Shown here: piece by piece, positions 24,558 through 33,029 of the stretch
How the letters are laid out: every line of letters starts with the position of its first letter
Position numbering within the stretch: position 1 is the first letter of the stretch
Assembly: GCA_900544075.1 (NCBI GenBank)
Contig: UQTJ01000032.1
Coordinates: 1-33,029 of the forward strand
Length of the DNA stretch: 33,029 bases
Direction of reading: 5' to 3'
Origin: an uncultured Bacteroides sp.
GTDB taxonomy: Bacteria; Bacteroidota; Bacteroidia; Bacteroidales; Bacteroidaceae
Position numbers and translations under genes: made by a program
The notes under the pieces: generated by a model
What the model was told of the DNA's origin: nothing
What the model saw: only the letters and a program-made list of their open reading frames with translations
Databases searched by the model: none

Positions 24558-26852
24558 ATGGAAACTATTTATTTGGGAATTGTAATATTCCTGTTCATGC
24601 TGGCAGTGTTCGACCTGATGGTCGGGGTCAGTAACGATGCCGTGAATTTTATGAACTCCGCGGTAGGAGCAAAAGTAGCAAAATTCAAGACAGTCATTAT
24701 CGTAGCTGCAATAGGTGTATTTGCAGGAGCGGTGCTCAGTAACGGAATGATGGATATAGCCCGACACGGGATATTCCAACCGGACAATTTCACCTTCTAC
24801 GAGATAATGTGTATCCTGCTTGCCGTAATGGTGACGGATGTGGTACTGCTGGATGTCTTCAACACTCTGGGACTTCCTACATCGACCACAGTATCCATGG
24901 TATTCGAGCTGTTGGGAGGTACCCTGATTCTTGCACTCCTCAAACTACTGTCCGATGAAACCGGTCTTACACTTGGTGACTTGCTTAACACAGAAAAAGC
25001 GTTGTCTGTGATTCTTGGTATATTCCTTTCAGTGGCAATCGCATTCATAGCCGGAACAATAGTACAATATATCTCACGTCTTATATTCAGCTTTAACTAT
25101 AAAAAGAACCTTTCATGGACTATAGGTATCTTTGGTGGTATAGCCGTAACCTCCCTTTCTTATTTTATTCTTATTAAAGGACTTAAGACAGCTCCTTTCA
25201 TTACTCCAGAAGTAATGGCATGGGTAGATTCGAACACAGCGATACTCGTGACAGGATGCTTTGTTTTCTTCACTATATTCATGCAGATTCTGCACTGGTG
25301 CAAGGTGAACGTCCTGAAGATAATAGTTCTCCTCGGTACTTTCTCACTGGCTCTTGCCTTCGCAGGTAATGACCTTGTAAACTTTATCGGTGTTCCTTTG
25401 GCCGGATATTCCGCTTACACTGACTTTGTAGCCAACTCAAACGGTGTAGGTGTGGACGGTTTCATGATGGAATCGCTTATGTCATCTGCAAAAACTCCAT
25501 TGATATTCCTTGTAGCTTCCGGTATCGTAATGGTTTATGCGCTTGCTACTTCAAAGAAAGCTAAAAACGTAATCAAGACTTCAGTAGATTTAGCACGTCA
25601 GGAAGAAGGTGATGAGATGTTCGGTTCATCAGGTCTTGCCCGCACAATCGTACGCCGCGCCACAAGCATAAACGAATTCCTCGTAAGAGTCATTCCTGCC
25701 AACGTAAGAAACTGGATTAACAGCCGATTCAACAAGGATGAAGCAATTCTTGAAAACGGTGCCGCATTCGACCTTATCCGTGCAGCCGTAAACCTTGTTC
25801 TTTCAGGTTTGCTCATCATCATGGGTACAACAATGAAACTTCCTCTTTCCACTACATACGTTACATTTATCGTGGCTATGGGTACATCATTGTCCGACCG
25901 CGCCTGGGGACGCGAAAGTGCCGTTTACCGTATCACCGGTATGCTTTCAGTAATCGGTGGATGGTTCATCACAGCATTCGTAGCGTTTACAGCCTGCGCC
26001 ATCGTTACAATAATAATGTATTACACGAACATAGTAGGTATGGTTGGATTCATTGCTTTGGCTGTATTCCTCCTTGTACGCAGCAATATTATGTACAGCA
26101 AGAAAGAAAAGGCTGAAAAACAGGACGACCTGTTCAAGCGTATGATGGCAAGCAAAGACAAGAACGAAACACTTGCATTGCTCCGCGAACATGTAAAGGA
26201 AACTCTTACAAGCTACATAGAGTTCAGTAAAGACGCATACGTCAAGATGACTGACGGTTTCATAAATGAGGACTTGAGAATGCTGAAGAAGTCGCTCAAC
26301 GAGACTGACGAACAGCGCAAGCTCCTGAAGAAACGTCGCCGTAAGGAAATACTTGGTCTGAGACGTATTCCTATCACTATAGCAATAGAAAAGAACACAT
26401 GGTTCCACCTTGGAACAAACAGTTGCGAAGAAATGTTGTACTGTCTCAAACGCATATGCGAACCATGTAAAGAGCACGTCGACAACAACTTCAACCCTGT
26501 AAGAAAAGACGATGTGGCAGAATTCCTTCCTATCAGAGAAGAATTGTGCGGACTGATGGATCGTACTCGTAATGCCATCATCAATAACAATTATTCTGAG
26601 GCTGACGATATCCTGAAGAAAGGCGACGAACTGAAAAACAAGATTTCGGCTCTGCGTAAGAATCAAATGAACCACATGCAGGAAGCCGATAACAGAAGTC
26701 TTAAAGCTTCAATGGTATATTTGAACATATTGCAGGAAACACAGGAATTGGTTAGTGTATGGAGACACTTGCTGCGTGCCAGCCGATTCTTCCAAGGCGA
26801 CTATGTTCCTCAAGAAATACCTCAAATGGGTATAATGGACAGTAAAGCATAA
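24558..26852 (+). CDS. PiT-family inorganic phosphate transporter with C-terminal PhoU-like domain
   Basis: Low-affinity phosphate:cation symporter of the inner membrane. The first ~530 residues form about a dozen membrane helices with the two inverted PiT signatures, MVGVSNDAVNFMNSAVGAKV (about 15-34) and GNDLVNFIGVPLAGYSAY (about 271-288), plus LPTSTTVSMVFELLGG and LPLSTTYVTF. The last ~200 residues (from about 545) are soluble, charged and helical with repeated E/K/R patterns, resembling PhoU/YkaA-type regulatory proteins that are often encoded beside PiT genes; here they are fused. Length 764. It is transcribed divergently from purH and ends at a strong terminator. Confidence 0.93.
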   Translation: METIYLGIVIFLFMLAVFDLMVGVSNDAVNFMNSAVGAKVAKFKTVIIVAAIGVFAGAVLSNGMMDIARHGIFQPDNFTFYEIMCILLAVMVTDVVLLDVFNTLGLPTSTTVSMVFELLGGTLILALLKLLSDETGLTLGDLLNTEKALSVILGIFLSVAIAFIAGTIVQYISRLIFSFNYKKNLSWTIGIFGGIAVTSLSYFILIKGLKTAPFITPEVMAWVDSNTAILVTGCFVFFTIFMQILHWCKVNVLKIIVLLGTFSLALAFAGNDLVNFIGVPLAGYSAYTDFVANSNGVGVDGFMMESLMSSAKTPLIFLVASGIVMVYALATSKKAKNVIKTSVDLARQEEGDEMFGSSGLARTIVRRATSINEFLVRVIPANVRNWINSRFNKDEAILENGAAFDLIRAAVNLVLSGLLIIMGTTMKLPLSTTYVTFIVAMGTSLSDRAWGRESAVYRITGMLSVIGGWFITAFVAFTACAIVTIIMYYTNIVGMVGFIALAVFLLVRSNIMYSKKEKAEKQDDLFKRMMASKDKNETLALLREHVKETLTSYIEFSKDAYVKMTDGFINEDLRMLKKSLNETDEQRKLLKKRRRKEILGLRRIPITIAIEKNTWFHLGTNSCEEMLYCLKRICEPCKEHVDNNFNPVRKDDVAEFLPIREELCGLMDRTRNAIINNNYSEADDILKKGDELKNKISALRKNQMNHMQEADNRSLKASMVYLNILQETQELVSVWRHLLRASRFFQGDYVPQEIPQMGIMDSKA

Positions 26853-26878
26853 GCTGATAAACACACACAATTATCGCA

Positions 26879-26918
26879 AACGGCTGCATCCGGAAGACTC
26901 CGGAACAGCCGTTTTTTT
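26879..26918 (+). terminator. Terminator between the convergent phosphate transporter and symporter genes
   Basis: AACGGCTG/CAGCCGTT form the outer stem, CCGG/CCGG an inner stem, followed on the plus strand by seven T residues. The minus-strand symporter stop codon (26917-26919) overlaps its end, so it probably serves both genes. Confidence 0.88.
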
Positions 26919-27873
26919 ATTTATTTTCCTCTTCTTTACGCTTAAGATAAAGCTGATATGAATTGAACACATTATGCCATACACTGTAGAAACCGGCAGC
27001 CACAGCCGTAACGGGAGTAAAGAACGTATATCCCATCCATATGGCAAGCACTGTATTTTTCTGCCCCAATGCCTGTCCGGCACTTATGGTATCGTCATAT
27101 TTCCGTCCCACTTTCTTTCCTACATAAAACTGAAGGAAGCAGGCTACACACGACACTAGGGCCAGTCCTACCTGATACCATACGGATACATCGCTGTGTA
27201 CAATACTCTTCACGGTTACAGCTATTGCAAGCGTAAGTGCTATAGCCCAAAGATAGAATGACAGCCCATGATACTTCCCTATAAAGGAATGGAGTTTAGG
27301 CGATAGATAGCGCAGCAGAACTGCTAAAATGAACGGACACAGCAGAAGCGGAAACACCTTGCCAAGAATCATCAGAAACGAAGAAATAAAACCTACTCCT
27401 ACTTGCGGATGTATGACAGGGACCACAAGCGGAACCAGAAAAGCAGTTACCAGATTTATAAGAATGGTATACGAAGTGAGGTGCGCAGCACTACCACCCA
27501 GCTTTCCTGTCACTACAGCAGCTGCAGTAGCCGTGGGACAGATAAGACACAACATTGCTCCCTCTACCAATATTCTGGAATGCATTTCAGGAAATATATA
27601 CAGAACTCTGGCAAGAAGAATAAACGAAATACTCTGTATGAGAAGCAATACTATATGCCACTTGCATGGCTTGAGTTCGCTTATATCCACCTTGCAAAAA
27701 GTGAGAAAAAGCATCATGAAAATCAGCATTGGCTGGACAACAGCCACGGCATGTTCCACAAATGGTTTTGTAGGTTCCAGAAACGGGATATTCACATAAA
27801 CAAAATATAGAATCACTCCAAGAGCCATAGCTATCGGAAGTGTCCAATTCTTAATAAATCGAATAAGACTCAT
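26917..27873 (-). CDS. Bile acid:sodium symporter (BASS) family transporter
   Basis: An integral membrane protein of 318 residues from the preferred ATG at 27873, with about nine to ten helices. BASS-like features are MMLFLTFCKVDISELKP, the CPTATAAAVVTGKLGG crossover segment and the C-terminal GQALGQKNTVLAIWMGYTF. The family exports or imports organic anions with sodium; bile acid, pantothenate or other substrates cannot be told apart here. An in-frame ATG 39 nt upstream (27912) would add MFFRCNPCFLHKI, but it lies inside a terminator-like hairpin, so I prefer 27873. Whether it is fed by read-through from the fumarase gene or by a promoter just before the hairpin is unclear. Confidence 0.88.
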   Translation of the reverse strand: MSLIRFIKNWTLPIAMALGVILYFVYVNIPFLEPTKPFVEHAVAVVQPMLIFMMLFLTFCKVDISELKPCKWHIVLLLIQSISFILLARVLYIFPEMHSRILVEGAMLCLICPTATAAAVVTGKLGGSAAHLTSYTILINLVTAFLVPLVVPVIHPQVGVGFISSFLMILGKVFPLLLCPFILAVLLRYLSPKLHSFIGKYHGLSFYLWAIALTLAIAVTVKSIVHSDVSVWYQVGLALVSCVACFLQFYVGKKVGRKYDDTISAGQALGQKNTVLAIWMGYTFFTPVTAVAAGFYSVWHNVFNSYQLYLKRKEEENK

Positions 27874-27883
27874 GATTTTGTGT

Positions 27884-27929
27884 AAAAAACACGGATTACA
27901 CCGGAAAAACATCCGGCATAACCCGTGTT
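27884..27929 (-). terminator. Terminator/attenuator hairpin between fumarase and the BASS transporter
   Basis: On the minus strand AACACGG and CCGTGTT pair, with a nested CCGGA/TCCGG stem, followed by six T residues. It ends only 10 nt before the transporter ATG at 27873. It is a classic intrinsic terminator for the fumarase transcript or an attenuator in the transporter leader. Confidence 0.85.
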
Positions 27930-27972
27930 ATATTATTTATTGAAAATTTATTTTCTGCGGGCAGTTATCCCA

Positions 27973-29616
27973 TTATTTGCAGTTTCCTGCGCAACGAGGC
28001 TTAATCTGCTTGAAGAAATCGTTTCCTTTGTTATCAACAAGGATAAACGCAGGGAAATCTTCAACTTCAATCTTCCAGATAGCTTCCATTCCGAGTTCAG
28101 GATATTCTACACATTCGATGCTCTTGATATTGTTCTGAGCAAGGATTGCAGCAGGGCCACCTATTGAACCGAGGTAGAATCCTCCGTGTTTCTGGCAAGC
28201 ATCTGTAACAGCCTGACTACGGTTACCCTTAGCAAGCATAATCATACTGCCACCGTGACTCTGGAACAGGTCTACATATGAGTCCATACGTCCGGCAGTA
28301 GTAGGTCCCATAGAACCACAAGCCATACCAGCAGGAGTCTTTGCAGGACCGGCATAGTAAATAGGATGATCCTTGATATACTGAGGAAGATCTTCACCAC
28401 GTTCAAGACGTTCTTTCAGTTTTGCGTGAGCAATATCACGACCTACGATGATAGTACCGTTCAAAGAAAGACGTGTAGCTACAGGATACTTGTCAAGTTC
28501 TGCAAGTATTTCACTCATTGGACGGTTCAGGTCAATCTTCACAGCATTGCCTTCGCCTGCCTGACGCAATTCTTCTGGAATAAGTTCTCCTGGGTTTGAG
28601 TCAAGTTTTTCAATCCAGATACCGTCTTTGTTGATTTTACAACGGATGTTACGGTCAGCCGAACAAGATACACCAAGACCTACAGGACAAGATGCTCCGT
28701 GGCGTGGCAGACGGATGATACGTACATCGTGTGCATAGTATTTACCTCCGAACTGTGCTCCAAGACCAATGCGGTGTGCTTCTTCCAATACCTGTTTTTC
28801 AAGTTCTACGTCGCGGAAAGCACGTCCGTATTCATTACCTGTAGTAGGAAGGTTATCATAGAAACGAGTAGAAGCAAGTTTCACTGTCAGCAAGTTCTTT
28901 TCAGCAGAAGTACCACCGATTACGAATGCGATATGATATGGAGGACAAGCAGCTGTACCCAAAGTCTTCATCTTTTCTACAAGGAAAGGAACAAGAGTAG
29001 CAGGATTAAGGATAGCCTTAGTTTCCTGATAGAGGTAAGTCTTGTTTGCAGAACCACCACCCTTAGTCACGCAGAGGAATTCGTATTCCATACCCTGAGT
29101 AGCTTCGATATCAATCTGTGCAGGCAGGTTGCAGCGTGTGTTCACTTCTTCGTACATTGTAAGAGGAGCGTTCTGTGAGTAACGCAAGTTCTCTTCTGTA
29201 TATGTCTTGTAAACACCAAGAGACAAAGCCTCTTCATCGCAGTATCCTGTCCATACCTGCTGTCCTTTTTCACCGTGGATAATTGCAGTACCAGTATCCT
29301 GGCAGAAAGGAAGAACACCCTTGGCTGCAACTTCAGCATTACGGAGGAATGTCAAAGCTACATATTTATCGTTGTCGCTGGCTTCAGGGTCAGTAAGGAT
29401 TTTTGCAACCTGTTCGTTGTGCGAACGGCGAAGCATAAAAGATACATCGCGGAAAGCCGCATTAGCCATAGCTGTCAAACCTTCTTTTTCAATCTTCAAG
29501 ATAGGTTTTCCTTCAAACTCGCTTACTGATACATAGTCTTTAGTAAGCAGATAATACTCTGTATTGTCATGTCCGTGTTCGAACATTGGCTGATACTTAA
29601 ATTCTGGTGTTGCCAT
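27973..29616 (-). CDS. fumA: Class I (iron-sulfur) fumarate hydratase
   Basis: Interconverts fumarate and malate with an oxygen-sensitive [4Fe-4S] cluster, fitting the anaerobic fumarate-respiring branch of Bacteroidales. Cysteines at the expected places are in LPFCQDTGT (near 105), GTAACPPYH (near 218) and HGASCPVGLG (near 310). Substrate-binding stretches TKGGGSANKT and the C-terminal beta domain with AGPAKTPAGMACGSMGPTTAGRMD (about 420-445) are present. Length 547, complete and two-domain (alpha+beta fused). It follows hflX by 30 nt on the same strand and ends before a strong hairpin. The symbol is by family; fumB is equally possible. Confidence 0.95.
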   Translation of the reverse strand: MATPEFKYQPMFEHGHDNTEYYLLTKDYVSVSEFEGKPILKIEKEGLTAMANAAFRDVSFMLRRSHNEQVAKILTDPEASDNDKYVALTFLRNAEVAAKGVLPFCQDTGTAIIHGEKGQQVWTGYCDEEALSLGVYKTYTEENLRYSQNAPLTMYEEVNTRCNLPAQIDIEATQGMEYEFLCVTKGGGSANKTYLYQETKAILNPATLVPFLVEKMKTLGTAACPPYHIAFVIGGTSAEKNLLTVKLASTRFYDNLPTTGNEYGRAFRDVELEKQVLEEAHRIGLGAQFGGKYYAHDVRIIRLPRHGASCPVGLGVSCSADRNIRCKINKDGIWIEKLDSNPGELIPEELRQAGEGNAVKIDLNRPMSEILAELDKYPVATRLSLNGTIIVGRDIAHAKLKERLERGEDLPQYIKDHPIYYAGPAKTPAGMACGSMGPTTAGRMDSYVDLFQSHGGSMIMLAKGNRSQAVTDACQKHGGFYLGSIGGPAAILAQNNIKSIECVEYPELGMEAIWKIEVEDFPAFILVDNKGNDFFKQIKPRCAGNCK

Positions 29617-29646
29617 ATTAGTCTGAGTTTTAGAGTTATTGAGTTT

Positions 29647-30927
29647 TTAGTTATCAGTTACAGTTTCTTGTTCTTCACTATCATATGTCTGATAGAGGAA
29701 GTCATTATAAGGATATTTCTGCACATGCATTTCGCGAACTTTTCTGTACAGCAGATTCTTGAAGTCCTCCAAGTTGGATTTATTCTTTGCAGAAATGAAT
29801 ATACAATTGTCATCCATCTTAGCCATCCACGTGTTCATCAACTCTTCCAAGGTGATGTTTTCCTTCGTTTTCGGTGTAAGATCGTCCTCTGCTTTTTCTA
29901 CATAGCTGTAAGCATCAATCTTGTTGAATACTATCATACTCTGTTTTCCGCTTGCACCTATATCAGAAATTGTCTTCTCCACCACCTGAATCTGTTCCTC
30001 AAAATCAGGATGCGATATATCTACCACATGAACCAGGAGGTCAGCCTCACGCACCTCATCCAGAGTAGACTTAAACGACTCAACCAAATCTGTAGGCAAT
30101 TTGCGTATGAAACCTACTGTATCAGAAAGCAGGAACGGCAGATTTTCTATTATCACCTTTCTTACTGTTGTATCGAGAGTTGCAAACAATTTATTTTCAG
30201 CAAATACCTCACTCTTGGCCAAAAGGTTCATAATAGTAGATTTTCCTACATTGGTATATCCCACCAAGGCCACACGTATCATACGTCCGCGATTTTTTCT
30301 CTGTGTAGATTTCTGAGTGTCTATTTCTGCAAGTCTTTGTTTGAGCAACGCCATACGATTAAGGATAATACGACGGTCCATTTCCAACTGAGTTTCACCC
30401 GGACCACGAAGTCCTACAGAACCTTTACCACCTCCGGCACCGGAACCACCACCCTGACGTTCAAGATGTGTCCACAATCTCTGCAATCGTGGCAACATAT
30501 ATTTATATTGGGCAAGTTCCACCTGAGTCTTTGCATTGGCAGTCTGCGCTCTCATGGCAAAAATATCAAGAATAAGCGAAGTACGGTCAAGAATCTTCAC
30601 CTTCAGTTCGTTCTCTATGTTTCTGAGCTGTTTGGCAGAAAGTTCGTCATCGAATATCACCATACCAATCTCCGTTTCTTCGTCTTCATTCATCTGTTGC
30701 AGATAATCTTTTATTTCCTGCAACTTTCCTTTACCGACGTATGTAACAGAGTTAGGGGTATCAAGCTTCTGTGTGAAACGCTTCACAACCTCTGCTCCGG
30801 CTGTTTCTGCCAAAAACGCCAATTCATCAAGATACTCGTTAGTCTTTCTTTCATTCTGATTCTGGGTAATCAAACCCACCAATACAGCCTTCTCAGTCTG
30901 TGCTTCGGATATTACAAATTCTTTCAT
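29647..30927 (-). CDS. hflX: Ribosome-associated GTPase HflX
   Basis: GTPase that binds the ribosomal 50S subunit and rescues or splits stalled ribosomes. It has an N-terminal HflX domain with GKGKLQEI, the glycine-rich linker GGSGAGGGKGSVGLRGPGE before the GTPase domain, G1 GYTNVGKS (about 223-230), G2/switch FATLDTTVRKV, G3 DTVGFIRKLP and G4 NKID. Length 426 from the ATG at 30927; a TTG one codon upstream is also in frame, but ATG is preferred. A TAnnTTTG box lies just upstream. Likely co-transcribed with the fumarase gene. Confidence 0.96.
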   Translation of the reverse strand: MKEFVISEAQTEKAVLVGLITQNQNERKTNEYLDELAFLAETAGAEVVKRFTQKLDTPNSVTYVGKGKLQEIKDYLQQMNEDEETEIGMVIFDDELSAKQLRNIENELKVKILDRTSLILDIFAMRAQTANAKTQVELAQYKYMLPRLQRLWTHLERQGGGSGAGGGKGSVGLRGPGETQLEMDRRIILNRMALLKQRLAEIDTQKSTQRKNRGRMIRVALVGYTNVGKSTIMNLLAKSEVFAENKLFATLDTTVRKVIIENLPFLLSDTVGFIRKLPTDLVESFKSTLDEVREADLLVHVVDISHPDFEEQIQVVEKTISDIGASGKQSMIVFNKIDAYSYVEKAEDDLTPKTKENITLEELMNTWMAKMDDNCIFISAKNKSNLEDFKNLLYRKVREMHVQKYPYNDFLYQTYDSEEQETVTDN

Positions 30928-30952
30928 CAATAATACATGTATATTCTGGATG

Positions 30953-30960
30953 CAAACTTA
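30953..30960 (-). promoter_or_regulatory. -7 promoter box for hflX
   Basis: On the minus strand TAAGTTTG (TAnnTTTG) ends 25 nt before the hflX ATG. No clear -33 element. Confidence 0.5.
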
Positions 30961-31095
30961 ACTAAAAATCTCCGTTTATTTCCATTATAAAGATAAAATA
31001 ACGTTTATATCTAAAGTTATTTTTTACATACACTTCACTTATTAAATCTTTTTTATTATCTTTATACCATAGCAAACAATTTAAAATCTTAAATC

Positions 31096-31758
31096 ATGAA
31101 CAACATTTCTGATATTACTATTATGATTGCCGTAGTTGCACTTGCATTATGGCCGGCTATTATAGTCTATATTTCCTGGAAAAGGGAAAAGAAAATCATC
31201 AGCAGCATAAAGAATGAACAGCCACAAGTTCTTCAAGCCAAACCTTCTACAGAAGAACTTGTTATATCCACACTCAAGAAAATGGGATGTAATCCTGAAA
31301 AAAATGAAGACGGTAATATAGGATTCATGTACCAGGGGGACGATTTCTATCTCTCCCTCCAGGAAGACGTACCATTCGTAATGATATGGTATCCGTGGTG
31401 GGGAACAATAAACACTGACAACCCTGTTCTTCCATATCTTAAAGAGATTATCAATGCAATAAATATCAGTTCTTTTATAACTACAGTCTTTATGGCCGAA
31501 AATGAAGGTGACAAGGAAATAGGAATCCATTCTCACTGTCATACCTTTTTCACTGAGAGCGCTCTCGAACCGGAAGAACATCTGAAGCTTATACTTGATT
31601 CTTTCTTCGATACACGAAATGCCATAAAGGAAAATATAGATAAACTTGGCTCGGCAATTTCGGAAGAAGACGAAGATACGAAAAAAGAAAGAGTAATAGT
31701 AAAAGGCTTCTCAGCCTACAAGGAAAATTCCAAACCTATTGAGAAAAAGGAAAAGTGA
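31096..31758 (+). CDS. Membrane-anchored protein of unknown function
   Basis: Not recognised with confidence. The 220 residues start with a hydrophobic helix (about 7-27) followed by basic residues (WKREKK), suggesting an N-out, C-in anchor with a cytoplasmic domain. The soluble part (about 50-190) has a mixed alpha/beta pattern, with LVISTLKKMGCNPEKNEDGNIGF and a later FFTESALEPEEHLKLIL, loosely like the YbjN/chaperone-type fold; this is only a guess. The C-terminus is charged and disordered-looking (about 188-220). A weak TATCTTTA box lies at 31057-31064. It is a single gene, divergent from hflX and ending 2 nt before the stop of convergent queH. Confidence 0.75.
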   Translation: MNNISDITIMIAVVALALWPAIIVYISWKREKKIISSIKNEQPQVLQAKPSTEELVISTLKKMGCNPEKNEDGNIGFMYQGDDFYLSLQEDVPFVMIWYPWWGTINTDNPVLPYLKEIINAINISSFITTVFMAENEGDKEIGIHSHCHTFFTESALEPEEHLKLILDSFFDTRNAIKENIDKLGSAISEEDEDTKKERVIVKGFSAYKENSKPIEKKEK

Positions 31759-31760
31759 TG

Positions 31761-32351
31761 TCACTTTTCAGATAATCTCCGCATACTGAACTCACATCCG
31801 CAATACTGCTGGTTATAAAATCCGTATTCCTTGATTATAGCGATACGGCGTTCACTCAGTCCCCCCTTTCTCCAGTTCTGCTCCCACCATACTACATCAT
31901 CGTACGGCTCGACGGCATAATTTCCAGCCTCATTTATCTGGTCAAGGCTTTTCCAGCGCGATGAAGCAAGTGTGGTGGTAATAACTGTAAATCCATGTTC
32001 ATGAGCATAACGCGCAGTATCGCGCAATCGCATCTTGAAACAGCGAAGACAGCGTCCTCCCCTCTCCGGTTCATTTTCCATTCCCCGTACACATTCCAAC
32101 CACATAGGATGATCATAGTCCGCATCAACAATATCGAGACCGAGTGATTGGGCATACCTTGTACATTCATCCTTTCTTATATTATATTCCTCCAAAGGAT
32201 AAATATTCGGATTACAATAATAAATTGTCGGACGTATCCCATGCTGCAGCAAACACTCTATAATTGCCGACGAACATGGAGCACAGCAAGTATGCAGCAA
32301 TACTTTATCGGCTCCCCCAGGCACCTCTATATGAAATTTATTTTTTTTCAT
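31761..32351 (-). CDS. queH: Epoxyqueuosine reductase QueH
   Basis: Last step of queuosine tRNA modification: reduces epoxyqueuosine to queuosine on tRNAs with GUN anticodons, as an alternative to cobalamin-dependent QueG. The 196-residue protein has the family signature HTCCAPC (H20-C26), the C101-x2-C104 pair in GGRCLRC, and C184-x-C186 in QYCGCEFS. These cysteines bind the metal centre and iron-sulfur cluster known for QueH (DUF208). It overlaps the 3' end of the acetyltransferase gene by 14 nt, so the two are translationally coupled. Confidence 0.95.
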   Translation of the reverse strand: MKKNKFHIEVPGGADKVLLHTCCAPCSSAIIECLLQHGIRPTIYYCNPNIYPLEEYNIRKDECTRYAQSLGLDIVDADYDHPMWLECVRGMENEPERGGRCLRCFKMRLRDTARYAHEHGFTVITTTLASSRWKSLDQINEAGNYAVEPYDDVVWWEQNWRKGGLSERRIAIIKEYGFYNQQYCGCEFSMRRLSEK

Positions 32352-32856
32352 TGCAATCTATTTTTTTGTAAAAAGCAATTCTTGGTGTACCGTTAGCCAC
32401 ATAAATAATACCACATCTGGTAAAACCGTTTTTCACAAGCAGATGTTGCATAACCTTATTATCAGAATGTGTATCTACCCTTAGACATGGAGAAATCTTC
32501 GCACACCATTCTATACACTGTTTAGTAATGCCATGCACACTTTCATCTGACGCAAGACGATGTATAACATAATAAGGCTCATCATCCGGCCATTCACCAT
32601 CCTCAATATAAGAATATGTAGGATCAGGTCCTTCTATAAAACAAAAAGTAGCAACAATCTTTTCATTTCCTCCACACTTTAGGCATACATAACAACGCCC
32701 CTCTGCTATCTCACCATCTATCAGCTCGCGCTGAGGATAACCATTAATCCACTGATTAGGATTTCCCGTAGAAACCATAAATTTCTTGGCTACTTCAAAT
32801 ATCTCCATTATTCGGTCCAGATCAGCATAGTCAGCCTTTCTTATCTTTATATCCAT
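32338..32856 (-). CDS. GNAT-family N-acetyltransferase
   Basis: A 172-residue GCN5-related acetyltransferase. The N-terminus (IKIRKADYADLDRIMEIFEVAKKFM) is the usual first strand and helices, and IVATFCFIEGPDPTY, YYVIHRLASD and the C-terminal HSDNKVMQHLLVKNGFTRCGIIYV (strand and helix typical of the last acetyl-CoA-binding motif) support the fold. The canonical Q/RxxGxG/A acetyl-CoA loop is replaced by SDESVHGITKQCI, as in some divergent members. The substrate is unknown. It is the first gene of a two-gene unit with queH, a link with no known functional meaning. Confidence 0.85.
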   Translation of the reverse strand: MDIKIRKADYADLDRIMEIFEVAKKFMVSTGNPNQWINGYPQRELIDGEIAEGRCYVCLKCGGNEKIVATFCFIEGPDPTYSYIEDGEWPDDEPYYVIHRLASDESVHGITKQCIEWCAKISPCLRVDTHSDNKVMQHLLVKNGFTRCGIIYVANGTPRIAFYKKIDCNEKK

Positions 32857-32987
32857 ACCAAGATATTATTCTATTATTAATATATTATCAAATCACTAAT
32901 TTACACCTATTTTTTCACTTTCACATCATTCACACTCCTCATTATAAATTATATGCAAAGGAATTTCTGCGGTATATAAACGCGAAA

Positions 32988-33015
32988 GTCCCCGAAGTAT
33001 CTCTACCTCGGGGAC
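32988..33015. terminator. Terminator-like hairpin at the right edge
   Basis: GTCCCCGA (32988-32995) pairs with TCGGGGAC (33008-33015) around a 12-nt loop, with a short T-containing tail on either strand (CTCTCTT on plus, TTTCG on minus). Probably ends a minus-strand gene beyond the window. The stretch 32857-32987 before it is AT-rich with no gene visible. Confidence 0.6.
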
Positions 33016-33029
33016 CTCTCTTAAAACGG

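Noticed and set aside
25947..26675. Minus-strand open frame of 242 codons opposite the phosphate transporter
   Set aside because: It is antisense to the conserved transporter/PhoU-like coding sequence and has no promoter or motif support.
27874..27912. Upstream ATG extending the BASS transporter by 13 residues
   Set aside because: It lies inside a terminator-like hairpin, and the added residues do not resemble a transporter N-terminus.
29569..30933. Long plus-strand open frame (454 codons) opposite hflX and the fumarase start
   Set aside because: It is antisense to a strongly conserved GTPase, its translation is rich in Cys, His, Phe and Tyr with no recognisable domain, and it also runs across the hflX-fumarase junction.

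Overview
The window reads as a chromosomal segment from a gut-type Bacteroidales bacterium, most likely Bacteroidaceae (Bacteroides/Phocaeicola relatives). The signs are a gldH homologue next to a PSP1-domain gene, the gene order metF-holB-PSP1-gldH, an mreBCD-mrdA-rodA block behind purH, TAnnTTTG-type -7 promoter boxes, and AlbA_2/AAA ATPase accessory genes of a kind common in that order. No rRNA, tRNA, CRISPR array, integrase or transposase was found.

Left part (1-10026) is accessory. Positions 111-7418 hold three tightly packed plus-strand genes: a 1119-residue Eco57I-type adenine methyltransferase/restriction-like protein, a 648-residue SMC/RecF-like ATPase with an extra helical C-terminal half, and a 655-residue GHKL ATPase carrying a PD-(D/E)XK-like motif near its C-terminus. 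I do not recognise this trio as a named system; it is the best candidate here for an undescribed anti-phage defence module. The first ~1450 bp of the methyltransferase gene has host-like base composition, then the sequence becomes very AT-rich until the end of the third gene. A host-like AlbA_2/GHKL regulator gene follows (7466-8827), then a decayed zone (8828-10026) with an internally deleted AAA ATPase, the C-terminal stump of a second AlbA_2-type protein, and several inverted and direct repeats.

Middle part (10027-17860, all plus) is core metabolism and information processing: a membrane zinc metallopeptidase, hisS, a secreted or periplasmic cardiolipin-synthase-like phospholipase D, metF, holB, a RicT-like PSP1 protein with a long N/Q/K-rich tail, and gldH.

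Right part begins with a minus-strand cell-shape operon, purH-mreB-mreC-mreD-mrdA-rodA (24321 down to 17862), running convergently into gldH. Its purH encodes only the IMP cyclohydrolase domain. A divergent plus-strand phosphate transporter with a PhoU-like tail follows, then minus-strand genes for a bile-acid:sodium-symporter family protein, class I fumarase and HflX, a plus-strand membrane-anchored protein of unknown function, and a minus-strand GNAT acetyltransferase-queH pair. The right edge holds a terminator-like hairpin.
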